This document shows positions 23,197 through 34,498 of a stretch of 64,000 bases of DNA, piece after piece; positions within the stretch are counted from its first letter, which is position 1, and the number at the start of each line of letters is the position of its first letter. Under the pieces are notes generated by a model. It did no database searches. It saw nothing but the letters and a program-made list of their open reading frames with translations, and was not told the origin of the DNA. Made by a program: the position numbers and the translations under genes. This DNA comes from Eutypella sp. D-1. Its lineage: Eukaryota; Ascomycota; Sordariomycetes; Xylariales; Diatrypaceae. Location: NCBI GenBank assembly GCA_023313575.1, contig JAJTTP010000006.1:1860001-1924000 (forward strand), read 5' to 3'.

Positions 23197-24487
23197 GGCT
23201 TAATCTATTAAGGGGATGCAGGCGAGTTGGAGAAGCACGTGTCGGACCGTTTAGTTAATCTCACCAATATGCGCTGAAGTCTAGGCTCTGCGTGAGCGTA
23301 TTCCCGGACAAGATCACGATAAATTATATGATGAGGTAAAAGATAAAAGGCAACTTTGTCCGTTCCACGGTTAGGAAACAAAAGTTAATCTACAAGAGTT
23401 TCTTACCTCTCTCCGAACAAGCTAAAGACCATGGCGTCGGGCGTTATTTGGATGACTTTGGGCGAGCTAATTTGAGAGGTTAGGAGGCTCTTGATCTGCT
23501 TGTTTTGCTTGTTCGTCGCACCACAGCTCCACCACATCATGCCCAGGTGTTCTGGCGTATACTTGGCGCTGTACTATCACATCCCTATTTAGTTAGTTGG
23601 TTGGTGACGGACCCGGGAAGGTGGTGGATAGCCAGATAACCTGCGAGCAAGACGCCACCAAAATGCGACCAAGATATCACTAAAATGTTCGGGAACCCGG
23701 AGGGCCTAAGAGGTCGCGTCCACTCACAAGTTATCTATAATCAGTCCTCCCAAATCCGCATGTGGCGGTGGAAGAGCTAGCTCCGATTAAGCCTTAACAT
23801 CGCTTGATAATAGCGGGGGTTAGAGGGGGAATGTGGATAGGTGGGGTGAATGTGTCCCTGAAAGTGGATCGGAAACTTGCTCAATTCTTCTCAAAGTTCC
23901 ACACCAGAACAACCAGGCTGCACCAGGAGGACCTAAGAAGGACCTAAGCTGCGAAGATAACCACATTGTCACAGGCTTCGCCAGAACATCACCACCACAA
24001 TAACTCCACTACCCGAAGAGGAACCTCAAAATCCTCTTGATATCTTCCTGAATCCAAGACCCAAGAGCCTGGCTTGCCCTGGCTAGGCAGTCTGGATAAA
24101 TTAAGTCTTCTCCATAATTTGCCCATAATTGTATCATATACGGGCTTAGCTGTAATATAAACCTGCTTAGGATGGCAGGCTACTCACCTTTCTGCGGCCG
24201 TTTGAGTCGTTTAAGTCGTATTGTGCCGGCCTTGGGTTCCGTCCCGCCATGTTTCCCAAATCGGGTTCTAGAAACTTTGCCTTTAATACCTGGCAACTTC
24301 CTCTTTTGCTGATCTGTGTTGAGGAATGAGACGTGGTTATGTCAAGCACAAGTTGAAGATCATCAAAGCGTTTCGTCCTACATACGAACACCACCAGACA
24401 TCTCATGATTTAGCAGTGGGTTACTTCCATATCTGACCCAGACTGCGAGTTGTCAGCTTTGGACGGACCAAGTCCCGGCGGAACAAG
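23197..24487. promoter_or_regulatory. shared divergent promoter region, copper transporter / reductase
   Basis: The 1.3-kb region separates the divergent Ctr-type and FRE-type genes. Two copies of TTGCTC(A/G) occur, at 23877-23883 on the plus strand and 23644-23650 on the minus strand. Each matches seven of eight positions of the yeast Mac1 copper-response element TTTGC(T/G)C(A/G). With a seven-base core this may be chance. No convincing SreA-type GATA site was seen. No gene is supported inside. Confidence 0.3.
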
Positions 24488-26467
24488 ATGGATCCAGTCC
24501 AACGTATCGGTGCGCGGTACCATATCCAGCACCCAGACGCAGATTCGACCTACGAGCCTCACTGGGGCTATGCCGAACGAGTTCTTCCATGCACCAACGA
24601 CATTGGGTCCTGCCAGTATCTAGATGCTGTTTATGGAGCTCATGATCGGGGAATGATATACACCGCCATTCTATGGGCAACAATCTTGGGGGTCGTCTTC
24701 GTCTGGGCTGTCGGTAGAAGGGCATGGCCATCACCAAAGGCCGATACGGTTGTGCCTGGAAGTGAAGAGAGTGCAGCAGCTGTGAAGACGCCTAACTCCA
24801 CGAGTTTACGACTGAGGCGGACGATAGCATCGTTTAGTCGTCGTTACCTACTTCCCGACGCCACCAGAGCAATCTTTGGTCGCACGACGCGGTTACAGGT
24901 GTTGGTCCTAAGCATCTTGGCCGGCTACTTGTTAATATGGACGCATGTTGGAATTACTTACGAGAGATGGATCACGCCCGTTAAGGACCATGACGGGCTT
25001 TTCAACGTACGCTCTGGATTAGGTCCCTGGTCTGACCGGATCGGTGTCCTCGCTTACGCCCTCACCCCGTTGTCGGTCTTGCTGGCTAGCAGGGAGTCTC
25101 TGCTCTCGCTTCTTACCGGAGTACCTTACCAAAGCTTCAACTTCCTCCATCGGTGGCTCGGGTATATTATCGTCGTCCAAGGAACCCTTCACACCATTTC
25201 CTGGACGATAATTGAGGTCAAGCTCTACCAGCCTCAACCGGAGACGGCTGAGGCTTGGATCAAGCAACTGTATATGATATGGGGCGTTGTCGCTCAGATC
25301 TTGCTGCTTTTGATCTTCGGTCTCAGTACACCGTGGGGGATCCGACTCACCGGATACGAGTTCTTCCGAAAGGCTCACTACGTGTTAGCTATGGTATATA
25401 TCGGTGCATGCTGGGGTCATTGGAAGCAACTGAGGTGCTTCATGCTACCGTCTCTTATCATTTGGTTCCTCGACCGAGGCGCGAGGCTTATTCGCACAGC
25501 ACTCATACATCACCAGTGCCTCCCGAAGAAGTCTCTCGGCTTCAAGACAGTGGAGGGTCGCTTGACACATTTCCCTGACATCGAACATGGCGACGTAGTG
25601 CGTCTAGATTTCGAAAACTCGCAAGACGGGTGGAGCATTGGCAAGCACTTTTACCTGTGCTTTCCCGAAGGCAGCATCTGGCAATCGCACCCATTCACGC
25701 CTCTAAATCTGCCAGTGGTCCGAAACGGCACTGTGGCTCATTCGTACATCTTCCGCGCCAAGAAAGGAGAGACGAAGAAGATTGCGGAGCTCACCACCAA
25801 GAAGCTATCGGCGTCGAAGGACGCCACGACACCAGTCATCCTACAGGGACCTTACGGCGAGTCCATAGCCGACGATCTGACCCCGGACGTGAACGTACTT
25901 TGTGTGGCGGGCGGTACGGGCCTTACCTACGTGCTCCCTATTCTTCTGGACCTCGCACAGAGACCAGTCTCGAAAGATCGGAAGATAGAACTGGTCTGGG
26001 CGGTCAGGAGGAAAGCTGACGTCCGCTGGGTCGAGAAGGAGCTCGGAATCCTCCGGAAAGCCGCCAAGACACACCGGATAGCACTGCATATTTTTGTCAC
26101 CCGAGAGGGTAGCAGCACGGCCGGGTTGGTCGGAGACCAGGGGGTCGAAAAGGAGGCCGCGGTCCAGGAGGTCAAGGGCTCATCCTCGTCTATCTCGTCG
26201 GCGGAGGGGGCCAAATCGGTCTCGTCGCTGGACGTCCAGAAGATCGGAGGAGAGGGATACGACAGGCACCCAGACCTCCGGAAGCTCGTAAACGGGTTCG
26301 TGGAGAGCACGGTGAGGGGCCCGACCGTCGTGTACGCCAGCGGGCCTGGCGGCATGATCAGCGACCTGCGCAGCATCGTGGCGGCTTGCAACTCCGGATC
26401 TAAGGTGTGGCGGGGCAACGAGCGGTTCGACGTGCGCCTCACGTGCGACGACAGGCTCGAGTGGTGA
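24488..26467 (+). CDS. ferric/cupric reductase transmembrane component (FRE family)
   Basis: Intronless, 659 residues. N-terminal membrane segments are followed by the ferric-reductase core. The haem-ligand His pairs sit in NFLHRWLGY and GTLHTISW (near 221 and 234) and in KAHYVLAMV and CWGHWKQL (near 297 and 310). The cytosolic part has the FAD motif HPFTPLN near 401, the NADPH motifs GPYGES near 455 and VAGGTGLTYVLPIL near 475, and ASGPGGMISDL near 614. It should pass electrons from NADPH via FAD and two haems to Fe(III) or Cu(II) outside the cell or at the vacuole. A low-complexity Ser-rich loop near 550-590 is a typical lineage insertion. Divergent placement beside a Ctr copper importer supports a joint metal-uptake role. 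Confidence 0.92.
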   Translation: MDPVQRIGARYHIQHPDADSTYEPHWGYAERVLPCTNDIGSCQYLDAVYGAHDRGMIYTAILWATILGVVFVWAVGRRAWPSPKADTVVPGSEESAAAVKTPNSTSLRLRRTIASFSRRYLLPDATRAIFGRTTRLQVLVLSILAGYLLIWTHVGITYERWITPVKDHDGLFNVRSGLGPWSDRIGVLAYALTPLSVLLASRESLLSLLTGVPYQSFNFLHRWLGYIIVVQGTLHTISWTIIEVKLYQPQPETAEAWIKQLYMIWGVVAQILLLLIFGLSTPWGIRLTGYEFFRKAHYVLAMVYIGACWGHWKQLRCFMLPSLIIWFLDRGARLIRTALIHHQCLPKKSLGFKTVEGRLTHFPDIEHGDVVRLDFENSQDGWSIGKHFYLCFPEGSIWQSHPFTPLNLPVVRNGTVAHSYIFRAKKGETKKIAELTTKKLSASKDATTPVILQGPYGESIADDLTPDVNVLCVAGGTGLTYVLPILLDLAQRPVSKDRKIELVWAVRRKADVRWVEKELGILRKAAKTHRIALHIFVTREGSSTAGLVGDQGVEKEAAVQEVKGSSSSISSAEGAKSVSSLDVQKIGGEGYDRHPDLRKLVNGFVESTVRGPTVVYASGPGGMISDLRSIVAACNSGSKVWRGNERFDVRLTCDDRLEW

Positions 26468-29230
26468 TGTGAGAGGCGGAATTCTGAAAAAAAGAGCGGC
26501 ATGCGTGTGATTACGAGAGATACCATTTCCATTTATGAATCAAAGCGATGCATTTCCATCCATGACCGGGGCGCTCGATGCAATAGCGAATTCCACCTAG
26601 ACGTGACGTAAGTGAGTACATGTTGAACCAGATATTTTCCATCAGTAGACAGATATTCCACCTGCTATTGGCATGAAATGGAGCCATCCGATCTTGGATA
26701 CATCTTTTCTCGGTCCCACTTTGTCATGGCCGGTGGCCGCTGGGAACATACTGTATCGCATTAGATAATAGTGTCCCTTCCAGTACTGGTCGCACTATCG
26801 CTGTCGTGTTTTGAATCAAACTATCTTTCGTCTCAGTGGTGGTGATTGTGATGAATGTGGTGGTGATGCAGAAAACTCCTTCTCCAGGTAGGTATGTGGC
26901 AGGTGGTTGCACCCCTTGCCAGCTGGCATAGCTGTTAGGAAAAGGCTTGGTCCAAAAAGGGGCCCCTTTAACAGCCCCACTAACTTACACCAGCAATTTG
27001 ACAGCTAACTGCCATCTAAGAATAATGGATTATACTTTAAGAATGACTGAGCGTCTATGCTTTAGTAAAACCAATCTACATAAATGAGTGACAATCAGAT
27101 AATAATCATCTTTGCAGATGAATTACCGGTGATAAGTTCGCTTCTAAAGTGCGCACTATGCTTGTTCGTCATTTGCCTATGCAGATACCAAAGTTGAAGG
27201 ATGCAAACGTGGAAATGGCGCTAAATCTATTCTAAGAAATTCGATTGGCGGGGAAGTCCATCGTTCTTTCTTCAATTCATGGGGCCCACCATGAGTTGGC
27301 AACTACGGAATAGACATTCGCACCTTCCTGTCCAAGAGTGGCTGGACAATACCTAGGTACGGACTTCGCATTCACTTAGGTACATGCGGAATTCACAGCG
27401 AAAGCTACATACAGTCTAGCGAAATACGTATTGTGTTAACCAGAGCTACCTATGCCTTTGTGCTGGCCACACCTAAGTACTCAGTTAAATAATTCATTAT
27501 CGATATGTATTTATGTATCGGACTTTTAGACAGCACTTGCCATAATACGAAATTGTACCGGTTACTCCATACCTAGTTACCTATCGGTCGGACCCTCTCT
27601 CGGGCGCTGAAGTAACCATAGTATTCTTAATCGCTATTGTGGTAAGCAACTTCCCTAGTAACGTAGTGCCTCAGCCTGTCGCGACTCGACTACAGTGATG
27701 GAAGCGCCAACATGGAATGGCTAGGTACTTAGTAAGCTGGTGCCTTATTGTGGTATCCCTGAAGACTCCTCATGTATCATCAAGCCTACACCTAGAGAAA
27801 GCCCAGCCATTATAGGCTACTGATGGCACCCAGCCAATATAATCATAGTTGTACTAGGATCTGGTTCTATTGTAATCATATCCAACATATTAGGTAGCCT
27901 TCTCATATAGAGCAAGCTTGATGTTTATGCCCAAACTCCTCTGTAGCAACAACACCAAGATTGTTTAGCAATTAATCTTCTACCGGGTTTGTACCGGTCG
28001 ATAGTCTAAACTCGTTCAGTTTGTAATGAAGTTGATACCGCGTATCTTAATATAGGCTGCTAATCTTTGCCGTTTTCCTAAAAGCTTGAGCAAGTATGGT
28101 TTTGTGCTGCAGTCATAGGTAGGTTTTGTATTTGTTTACGGTGATAAAACGATATGCTGGCAGGATGTAACAGATACCTAAACAATTATTGGTAGGCAGC
28201 ATATAAATAGCCAGAACCCCCAACAAGACGGTGGCAGAGGAGAGGTTCTCATCCTCCAGGAAATGTTCGTAAGGAGCATCATCTATACTACGGAGAACTC
28301 ATCAAGACGGTGATAATCAATACAATACCAGGGGACACTGAGAGCCATGTACATTTTGGCCCCCGCCACAGGAGTTTCATGTCACGAGCTATATTTATGG
28401 AAGGCTCCTTGCTATTATATTACCCCCTTCTTTTCGCTTGCACTCTGTCATTTTCTGGCCCTAGTGACGAGTTTTCGTCTTGGCTAGCCTCCTGATGGAA
28501 GACAAGGTGGCAGTAAGTGCGAGAACACTATCACTTGAGATTTCTAGATAGCTATTACTAGATCATAGTACTCCTGGGCTCCTGGGATACTGGACACGGT
28601 CATACCTAACAGGAGAGCCCGTATTCTTCTCTACAAATAGTTATGTACCTCTGATAGCGTAATGGGTAATTCAATATGCTGGGTGGTATACAGGGAGTCG
28701 GTCGGATGCCATCAGCCTAGGAACTCACTGGTATATGTCACCCGGCCATGGCCCGATCCCCTATGGTAGACTATCATTGTTCAACTAGAGCATTAGATTA
28801 TTCCGTTTCGTATTGTCAATGCAATGCAATGCAGTGCGATACAATACGAACCCGGGCCATTCATCCGGCTCCCATTGACTGGATGCCACACGGCTCTAAA
28901 CTTGACAGGTCCCGCATTAATACCTATTGTGATGACCCTCTTCCCTACCTCTGATGTATTCAAGTACCTGCCCTCTAACGGATGGTTTCCAATTTGCAGA
29001 AACTATAAATATGTCTCCCCCCTCAATGTTTTGACCTTTCTAGGTTCTTACATCTACTCTACCAACCTATCCATCTGTCTTCTTCATCCAGATCATCCAT
29101 CATCTCTTTCCTCCATCCAGTGTTTGCCCTACCAGCCTACACAATCAATATACCCGGCACACAATCTTCTATATTAATCCATCAAACTTTCTCTTCCAAA
29201 ACTCACCGTGTGTTGCAAGATACCAACACA
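26468..29230. other. gene-poor region upstream of the HMG genes
   Basis: Nearly 2.8 kb with no supported gene. It is AT-rich in places, with scattered CCTAGGTA motifs. A long CT-rich leader (29060-29230) precedes the first HMG gene and probably marks its core promoter and 5' UTR. Confidence 0.55.
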
Positions 29231-29888
29231 ATGTCTTCCGGGATGACCCCTCAAGGTACTCGGTCATCTGCGCCCAGCTTGGGCCCCGAGAGACCAATGA
29301 ACGCGTTCCTCATCTTCAAAAGAAGATCAGCTCACCTCGTGAGAGGCATGAACCTCTCATTCGGCCAAGCGAGTAAGTTCTTTTCCTTGCCCTTATCGTC
29401 ACTCGGACCTATCTAACCATGTGTTCACAGACCGGGTACTCGCACTATGGTGGAGAAATATGAGTGACGCCGAGAGAGCCCCATACTATTTGGAGGCCGA
29501 GCGGTCTCGACAAAGGTTGGAGAACATTACCGGCATTCATATCTACAGGTCCCGGGGACGCCGTAATCGTGCCGGCAATGGGATCGCAACCGCCCAAGGC
29601 AACAATGCCACCACTACTAGCAACAACCATATGAACGTTAACCACAACAATCAGCCCCACTCTGTGCTGCCCACGCACCAGAATCTGGGTCAACCTCACG
29701 TTCAGCCGACCTCCATTGTCCCAAACATCACGTACCCGGGACTCAACGGCAACCAAACCACGCCGGAGCAGAATTCCTCCGGCGCTGGGTCTAGTGGCAC
29801 AACCAACGCCGACCCTAACGGAGGCACCGGATCTACCACAGCCAACTCTGGTTCAACCTCTCAAGGTTCCCCAAACACCAACGAGTGA
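29231..29888 (+). CDS. mating-type-family HMG-box protein
   Basis: Two exons, 29231-29372 and 29431-29888, give 199 residues. The 58-bp intron has GTAAGT, a CTAAC branch and CAG. The HMG box spans about residues 19-92: it opens with RPMNAFLIFKRR, continues LSFGQANRVLALWW across the junction, and closes PYYLEAERSRQRLENI with a basic end RSRGRRNR. The intron interrupts the box in helix 2, phase 1, the position shared by fungal mating-type HMG genes. Such proteins bind DNA in the minor groove and control mating and fertilisation genes. The tail is Asn/Thr/Ser/Gly-rich and disordered. It could be MAT1-1-3-like, MAT1-2-1-like or an unlinked MATA_HMG paralogue; the flanks do not settle this. The ATG follows CAACACA, a good fungal start context. 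Confidence 0.85.
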
Positions 29889-30813
29889 GCCTAGAGTGCT
29901 GTTGCGTGTGAAAGGCTATGGCACCGAGGAGTTTGTTTCTTACAACGGCCACGGATAGCAATATCCATTCTACAGGAAGCTTGGGGGGTCGAGGTTTTTA
30001 AGATCATTACGAGATATAGAAAGGGATAGGATGGCAGGAAATGAAGAATAGTCTATTTGGAGTGCTTTTAGCCGCATCAATGCAATCATTGGGTTTTGAT
30101 TCTACGAGTAGTGTTACAACATTTTTAGAGATTACGTAGTACTTCTGCAGTGTATATATCTATGGAGAAATACGCACCTGGTCTCGTCATTCTACTCAAG
30201 GTCTTCATAACTGTGGCAATCAGGTGACTCGTGGGTATTAAATGAACTTGGGATATGTACCGTGCTGCTCAGGGTGAACGGCCACTGCCAGCTTGGACTG
30301 TCTAGCCCTTTTATTATTTTTCTTATATACGTATCTAACGAACATAGAATCTGATTTGTCCTTATCCCGTGCGGTACATGCGTCATTGAGTTGCTTAGCA
30401 ACACGGGTGCCTTCCAATAAGCGCCATGTTTAAACTGGTTGTCATCGTATGTACAGTACATTCTTTTCCTCCTGCCTCAGGACGTGGCTGTAAGGTTTTA
30501 CTCCCAACCCAACCCCCCACTTCTGGTCTTCCCAACTCAATTCAACACACAATCCCCCAAATCCGGCGACTCACAACACTTGATTAAACCACTATCCTAG
30601 TTGAATTCTCTTGGACCGTTAAATATTTGCAGTTCCCGTGCAGTTCTTCACTATTTCTACAACCTTCTCCCCGCCTTTACCTTGTTTGTCACAGTTCCAC
30701 ACAACTCTACAGAAGCCACAGGCATAGAACCACTCCGGTTATTTTTTTATTTCGTTTACATCTTTTGGAATCTTTCCTCCCTCCAGATTAAACGTATCTA
30801 CACCCTAATCAAG
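29889..30813. other. intergenic region between the two HMG genes
   Basis: No supported gene. The last 350 bases are pyrimidine-rich with repeated CCAACC, resembling the leader of the upstream HMG gene. Confidence 0.55.
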
Positions 30814-32201
30814 ATGGCCTCGTTAAATACGCCCCCTCACGCCGAGTTCGAACTCCGTCTTGAACTTATCCTGATGGTCGAAGACAGTTGGAAGGACTTA
30901 AACCTTCAGATTACCGTTGATAACCATGTCATCGTCGTTCCAGAGCGTTCTTTCATTGACTGGGGCTTGGCTGGAAGACAGCACTTGATTGAACTCATGA
31001 AGTAAGCATGTTGTCCTCTACAACTAATGATATTTACCTGATAGCGAGTACACCTTTCATCCCATCCTTACGTCTCCACCGCTCTTCAAACTTCTATTCT
31101 ATCTTAGATACATCTCGGTACCGGTACTCGCGACACTTGGCAGGTCTATTAAACCGCTCTCGCATCAATCCGCTCAACGTTGACTAGACTCCTGGCAGTC
31201 CAATACTGACATAGGTATAATAGGGCAAGGACGGGAAAGAGTGATATAGTTTTCCGTCGCAGCGAAACTCATCCTGGCAGCATTCTCCTCGGTTCTGCCG
31301 GTGATCTTGGCGACACTCGGGCCCAGCCCATTCAACACTCCAGCCAGTTGGCTTCTTCCATCAATCCACCCGCTATACCTGGATCCATGATAGATCCAGA
31401 TGTATCTCCATCGAACACCCCTAGTTCGGCTACAGGTTAGGAGCCTGAAAGCACAACTTGGGGCAAGACCCTCGGAGGGAACGAGGACGAGCACAACAGC
31501 GTCGTGGCGACCCCGAAGAAGAAAAGGGTTTACCGGCCCGAGGGCCGTATACCGACACCGTGGAACAGCTGGGTCTACTTCCTCGTTGAGCAGGGAGCCA
31601 TACTGAAGAGGGAGTTCCCCCACTCGACGATGATGCAAAGATGTAAGTGTCCAGCTCGTCATATCTCGTTAGCAAACATCCGCGCTGACTTGGGATCCTG
31701 CAGCCCAGGTTTTGAGTGCCCGATGGAGGGCCCTCAACCCAGCAGACAAGAGGCCCCTATGAGGAGGCGGCAGCTGAGGAAAAGCGACAACACGCTTTGA
31801 AGTTTCCGGGCTGGAGGGCGGAACGTCGTCGATCATCGCAGATCCAACGACGACGCCAGAAAGGGAAGAAAGCGGTCGGCAAACTCGACCTTTCTGGCAA
31901 CGATGCCGGCGCCAACGTTACCCAAGGCCGAAACTACCTCGCCCCCGTCTTCAATCATGGAACTCTGGGCCATGATCAACACCCGGAGTTGGACGTTGAT
32001 TCCTCCTCCGGCTTTGGGGCAGTGAATGATTATGATGCCTATTCCAGCGTTGTCGCACCTGGCAACGAAGTTCCCTCGGTCTCCCCCCCGGGCCCAGGCC
32101 AAATGCCTGGTGCCAACTTTTACGATTACAACCACCTCGATGGCCAGTATTTCCAAGATGCCCAGTATTTCCAAGATGGCCAGGAATTCTTCCAGGACTA
32201 G
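30814..32201 (+). pseudogene. second mating-type HMG gene, frame-disrupted
   Basis: Proposed segments are 30814-31001, 31263-31642 and 31704-32201. The first encodes an N-terminal domain with NHVIVVPERSFIDWG. The second adds HPGSILLGSAGD, a layout like the N-terminus of MAT1-2-1-type proteins, then the HMG start RIPTPWNSWVYFLVEQ. The third continues SQVLSARWRALNPADKR (helix 2), then PYEEAAAEEKRQHALKFPGW (helix 3) and a basic end. The box intron (GTAAGT...CTGCAG) lies in a Ser codon, phase 1, exactly where the upstream HMG gene is interrupted. Two faults break it: an in-frame TAG at 31438-31440, and a +1 shift at the C run 31754-31757 between helices 2 and 3. A 39-bp intron (31402-31440) could remove the TAG; nothing obvious removes the shift. 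Beyond it the frame stays open to 32201 with a YFQD repeat tail, so loss is recent or reflects a base error. Confidence 0.75.
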
Positions 32202-33271
32202 TGAACGGATGGCGTTTGTGTGATGGATCTTTTGGTTTGGGTAGTGTGAGATGGGGATAATGGGGATTATTGTACGTCTACCAAACGCTTGCTGGAGGTT
32301 ACACATAGAAACTAACGGTCAGCAGTATCGAGACGCTCGCCCGAGCGATCCTCACATAGGGCATTGGGGACGCCCACGGGTATTCGCGGCCTGGATCGAT
32401 ACAAGGTGCTGTGGATGATAGGAAAGTTTTGTATTAATGAGAGTAGTAAAGTCAACGGGCCAGAAACGAATACCATATCATAATCCAATATATTACACAA
32501 GACGGAGATGGACAAATCACAGTCCCACTCAGCAAGATAAACATAGCCCTAGACCTATCGAATTCTGACCGTGGAGTAGGTATAGCAGCAGTACCGGTGT
32601 ACAATTACGATCACGGATGCCCAACCACAAAGCCCTTCGCCGCCGACGAGAAGGCATGGACGCAAAGTCGAAACCCCTCTTACGCTGTTTCCGCCACGGC
32701 AACAGGCATGATCATGGCATCTTGGCAAAGCCGCCATCGAGTCTTCGCAATTTGGAAGCAATCATACATGCTAGGGCGCGGGGCTGCAAGCGCAGCGGCC
32801 ATAACGGCATGCCAGTGATAATAGAGTGCGACAATCATTTCCCATAAACGGACGAAAGCCGTTCCCAATCCAAGAACGCCGATAGAATCATCATATTACG
32901 CCCCCCCTCCCCTAATGGAAATCCCGAGCACAGAATCAAACAACTCGACCGTCGTTGGTCACGGAGTTCGAACGGACACCCTTGATGCGGGCGATCGCCA
33001 AGCCGGCTGATTGGCAACGCGTCGTCGAAACACCGCGCCTATTCAGGTAAATCTCCCTTTTAGCCAGCCACCGAGGATGATGTATGGGGCTTCAGTCCTT
33101 CGGCATTACCTGGTGTGCGGATTAAATATGGAAGTATATGAGTGCGCTCCACCGTCATACACCAACTAGTCCTCGATACTAATCATGCCCCGACGGTCCA
33201 GATAAGAGCGCACTAGAAGCATTTGAAACACCAAACGGGTTATCGAACGCAGACACGAAAAGGAAACAAAG
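32202..33271. other. intergenic region
   Basis: Short frames near 32555-32868 overlap on both strands and have no motif. No gene is supported. Confidence 0.5.
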
Positions 33272-34127
33272 ATGAAGGCATCACAAATCCTCTCGACGGC
33301 GGGCCTGGCGGCCGTAGCGCTAGCCCAGACACCACCGGGCTTCACGCCGAGCGTCGAGACGAAGTTGGAAGTGACCTTCGGAAGTAAGACGGTGTCGGAG
33401 CCCGGCGAGGCATTCACCAAGCCAGGTGAGAATAAGGGACAAGGACAGAGCGTGGCAGCGAGGCACAAAGGTTTCCTGACGAATGCGTAAAAGAGACCGC
33501 GAACCAGCCCACGCTCGGGACCACCACCGCCCTCGAGGGCGAGGCGTACCTCTGGATGATGATCGGTGAGCCGAACCTGCTTCCCTGCATCTTTTGTTGA
33601 AGACAACATTACTGATCCTAGAGCAGACCTTGACGCGTACGTACTATTCTCTTAATTCGATGCCGGCGAAGAAGCCCATCTAGACAGATACCTTCCGACT
33701 CCATCCTCCCACCCACCCTTGCTCGACCCAGTGTACTAACAAGAGGTTTGGGGCTCGACCCCGGCGTTGCAGGTCATCGAACTTCGGAAACCCCGGGGCG
33801 GGACAGCCTTCGACGTACCTGCACACGGTGATCCGGGACTTCGCGCCGAGCGCGGAGGCGGACGCGAACGGGGTGTACGGGCTGACGTCGCAGCAGAGCG
33901 GGCCCGTGGCGTGGTTTCCGCCGATGCCGCCGGCCGAGAACCCGCCGCACCCGCACCGCTACACGAACCTGCTGTGGGAGCAGCCCGGCGGCGCCGCCTG
34001 GGCCATGCCCCAGCCCGCCGCCTCCATGCTGCAGTCCCAGAAGCTCGGCCTCAACGTCCAGCAGTTCCAGACCGCCGCCGGCCTCGACGACCCTATTAGT
34101 GCCGTCTGGTTCAACGTCACGGGCTGA
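33272..34127 (+). CDS. secreted phosphatidylethanolamine-binding-like protein (PEBP)
   Basis: Four exons, 33272-33425, 33494-33565, 33627-33636 and 33773-34127, give 196 residues. A signal peptide covers about 1-19 (LSTAGLAAVALAQ). The fold signature follows: TPPGFTPSVETKLEVTFG, then QPTLGTTTAL, then WMMIDLDASS with the ligand-site Asp, and TYLHTVIRDF and PHPHRYTNLLWEQ, the HR-Y region of PEBP. Fungal secreted PEBPs resemble the yeast carboxypeptidase Y inhibitor and bind anionic ligands; their role is unclear. Exon 3 is only 10 nt. It is needed to restore the DLDA motif, and the last intron has a perfect TACTAAC branch. Exon 4 is very GC-rich relative to its surroundings. Confidence 0.82.
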
Positions 34128-34498
34128 GCCGGCTGGCGGCTTCGCTGCGGATGGATCGGACTGTTGTCTGGAACTCCGGCTTCGGGAAGGCAATTCGGGG
34201 GGGCTTGTACTCTGTACAATTGAATACAGATCTTGCTTGACATATAGGGGGGCTGCCATGGCCCATGCACATTCAATCTGATAGGTCGGGCGATATCACA
34301 AAGTTTCGATCATGCTACGGCAGGAATCTCTAAGAAAATGCTCTGCATTTAGTATCCTAATTCGACTGGCACTAATCTGATCGTCAATTCAAATATACCC
34401 AAGACGCCGAGGTGATGCATATTATATACAGTAGGGGAATCATTAGGGGGGACTGCATAGACGTGAAAGTCATTAAGCTCCACACGCGGCGACTTCTC
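34128..34498. other. convergent intergenic region
   Basis: Short 3' region between the convergent PEBP and Ytp1-like genes; no feature recognised. Confidence 0.6.

Noticed and set aside
25927..26532. 201-codon minus-strand frame
   Set aside because: Antisense shadow of the reductase gene without any motif.
27094..27102. ATCAGATAA, an SreA-type GATA iron site
   Set aside because: It lies downstream of the reductase gene and 2 kb upstream of the HMG gene, not in a promoter of a metal gene; a single 9-mer is weak.
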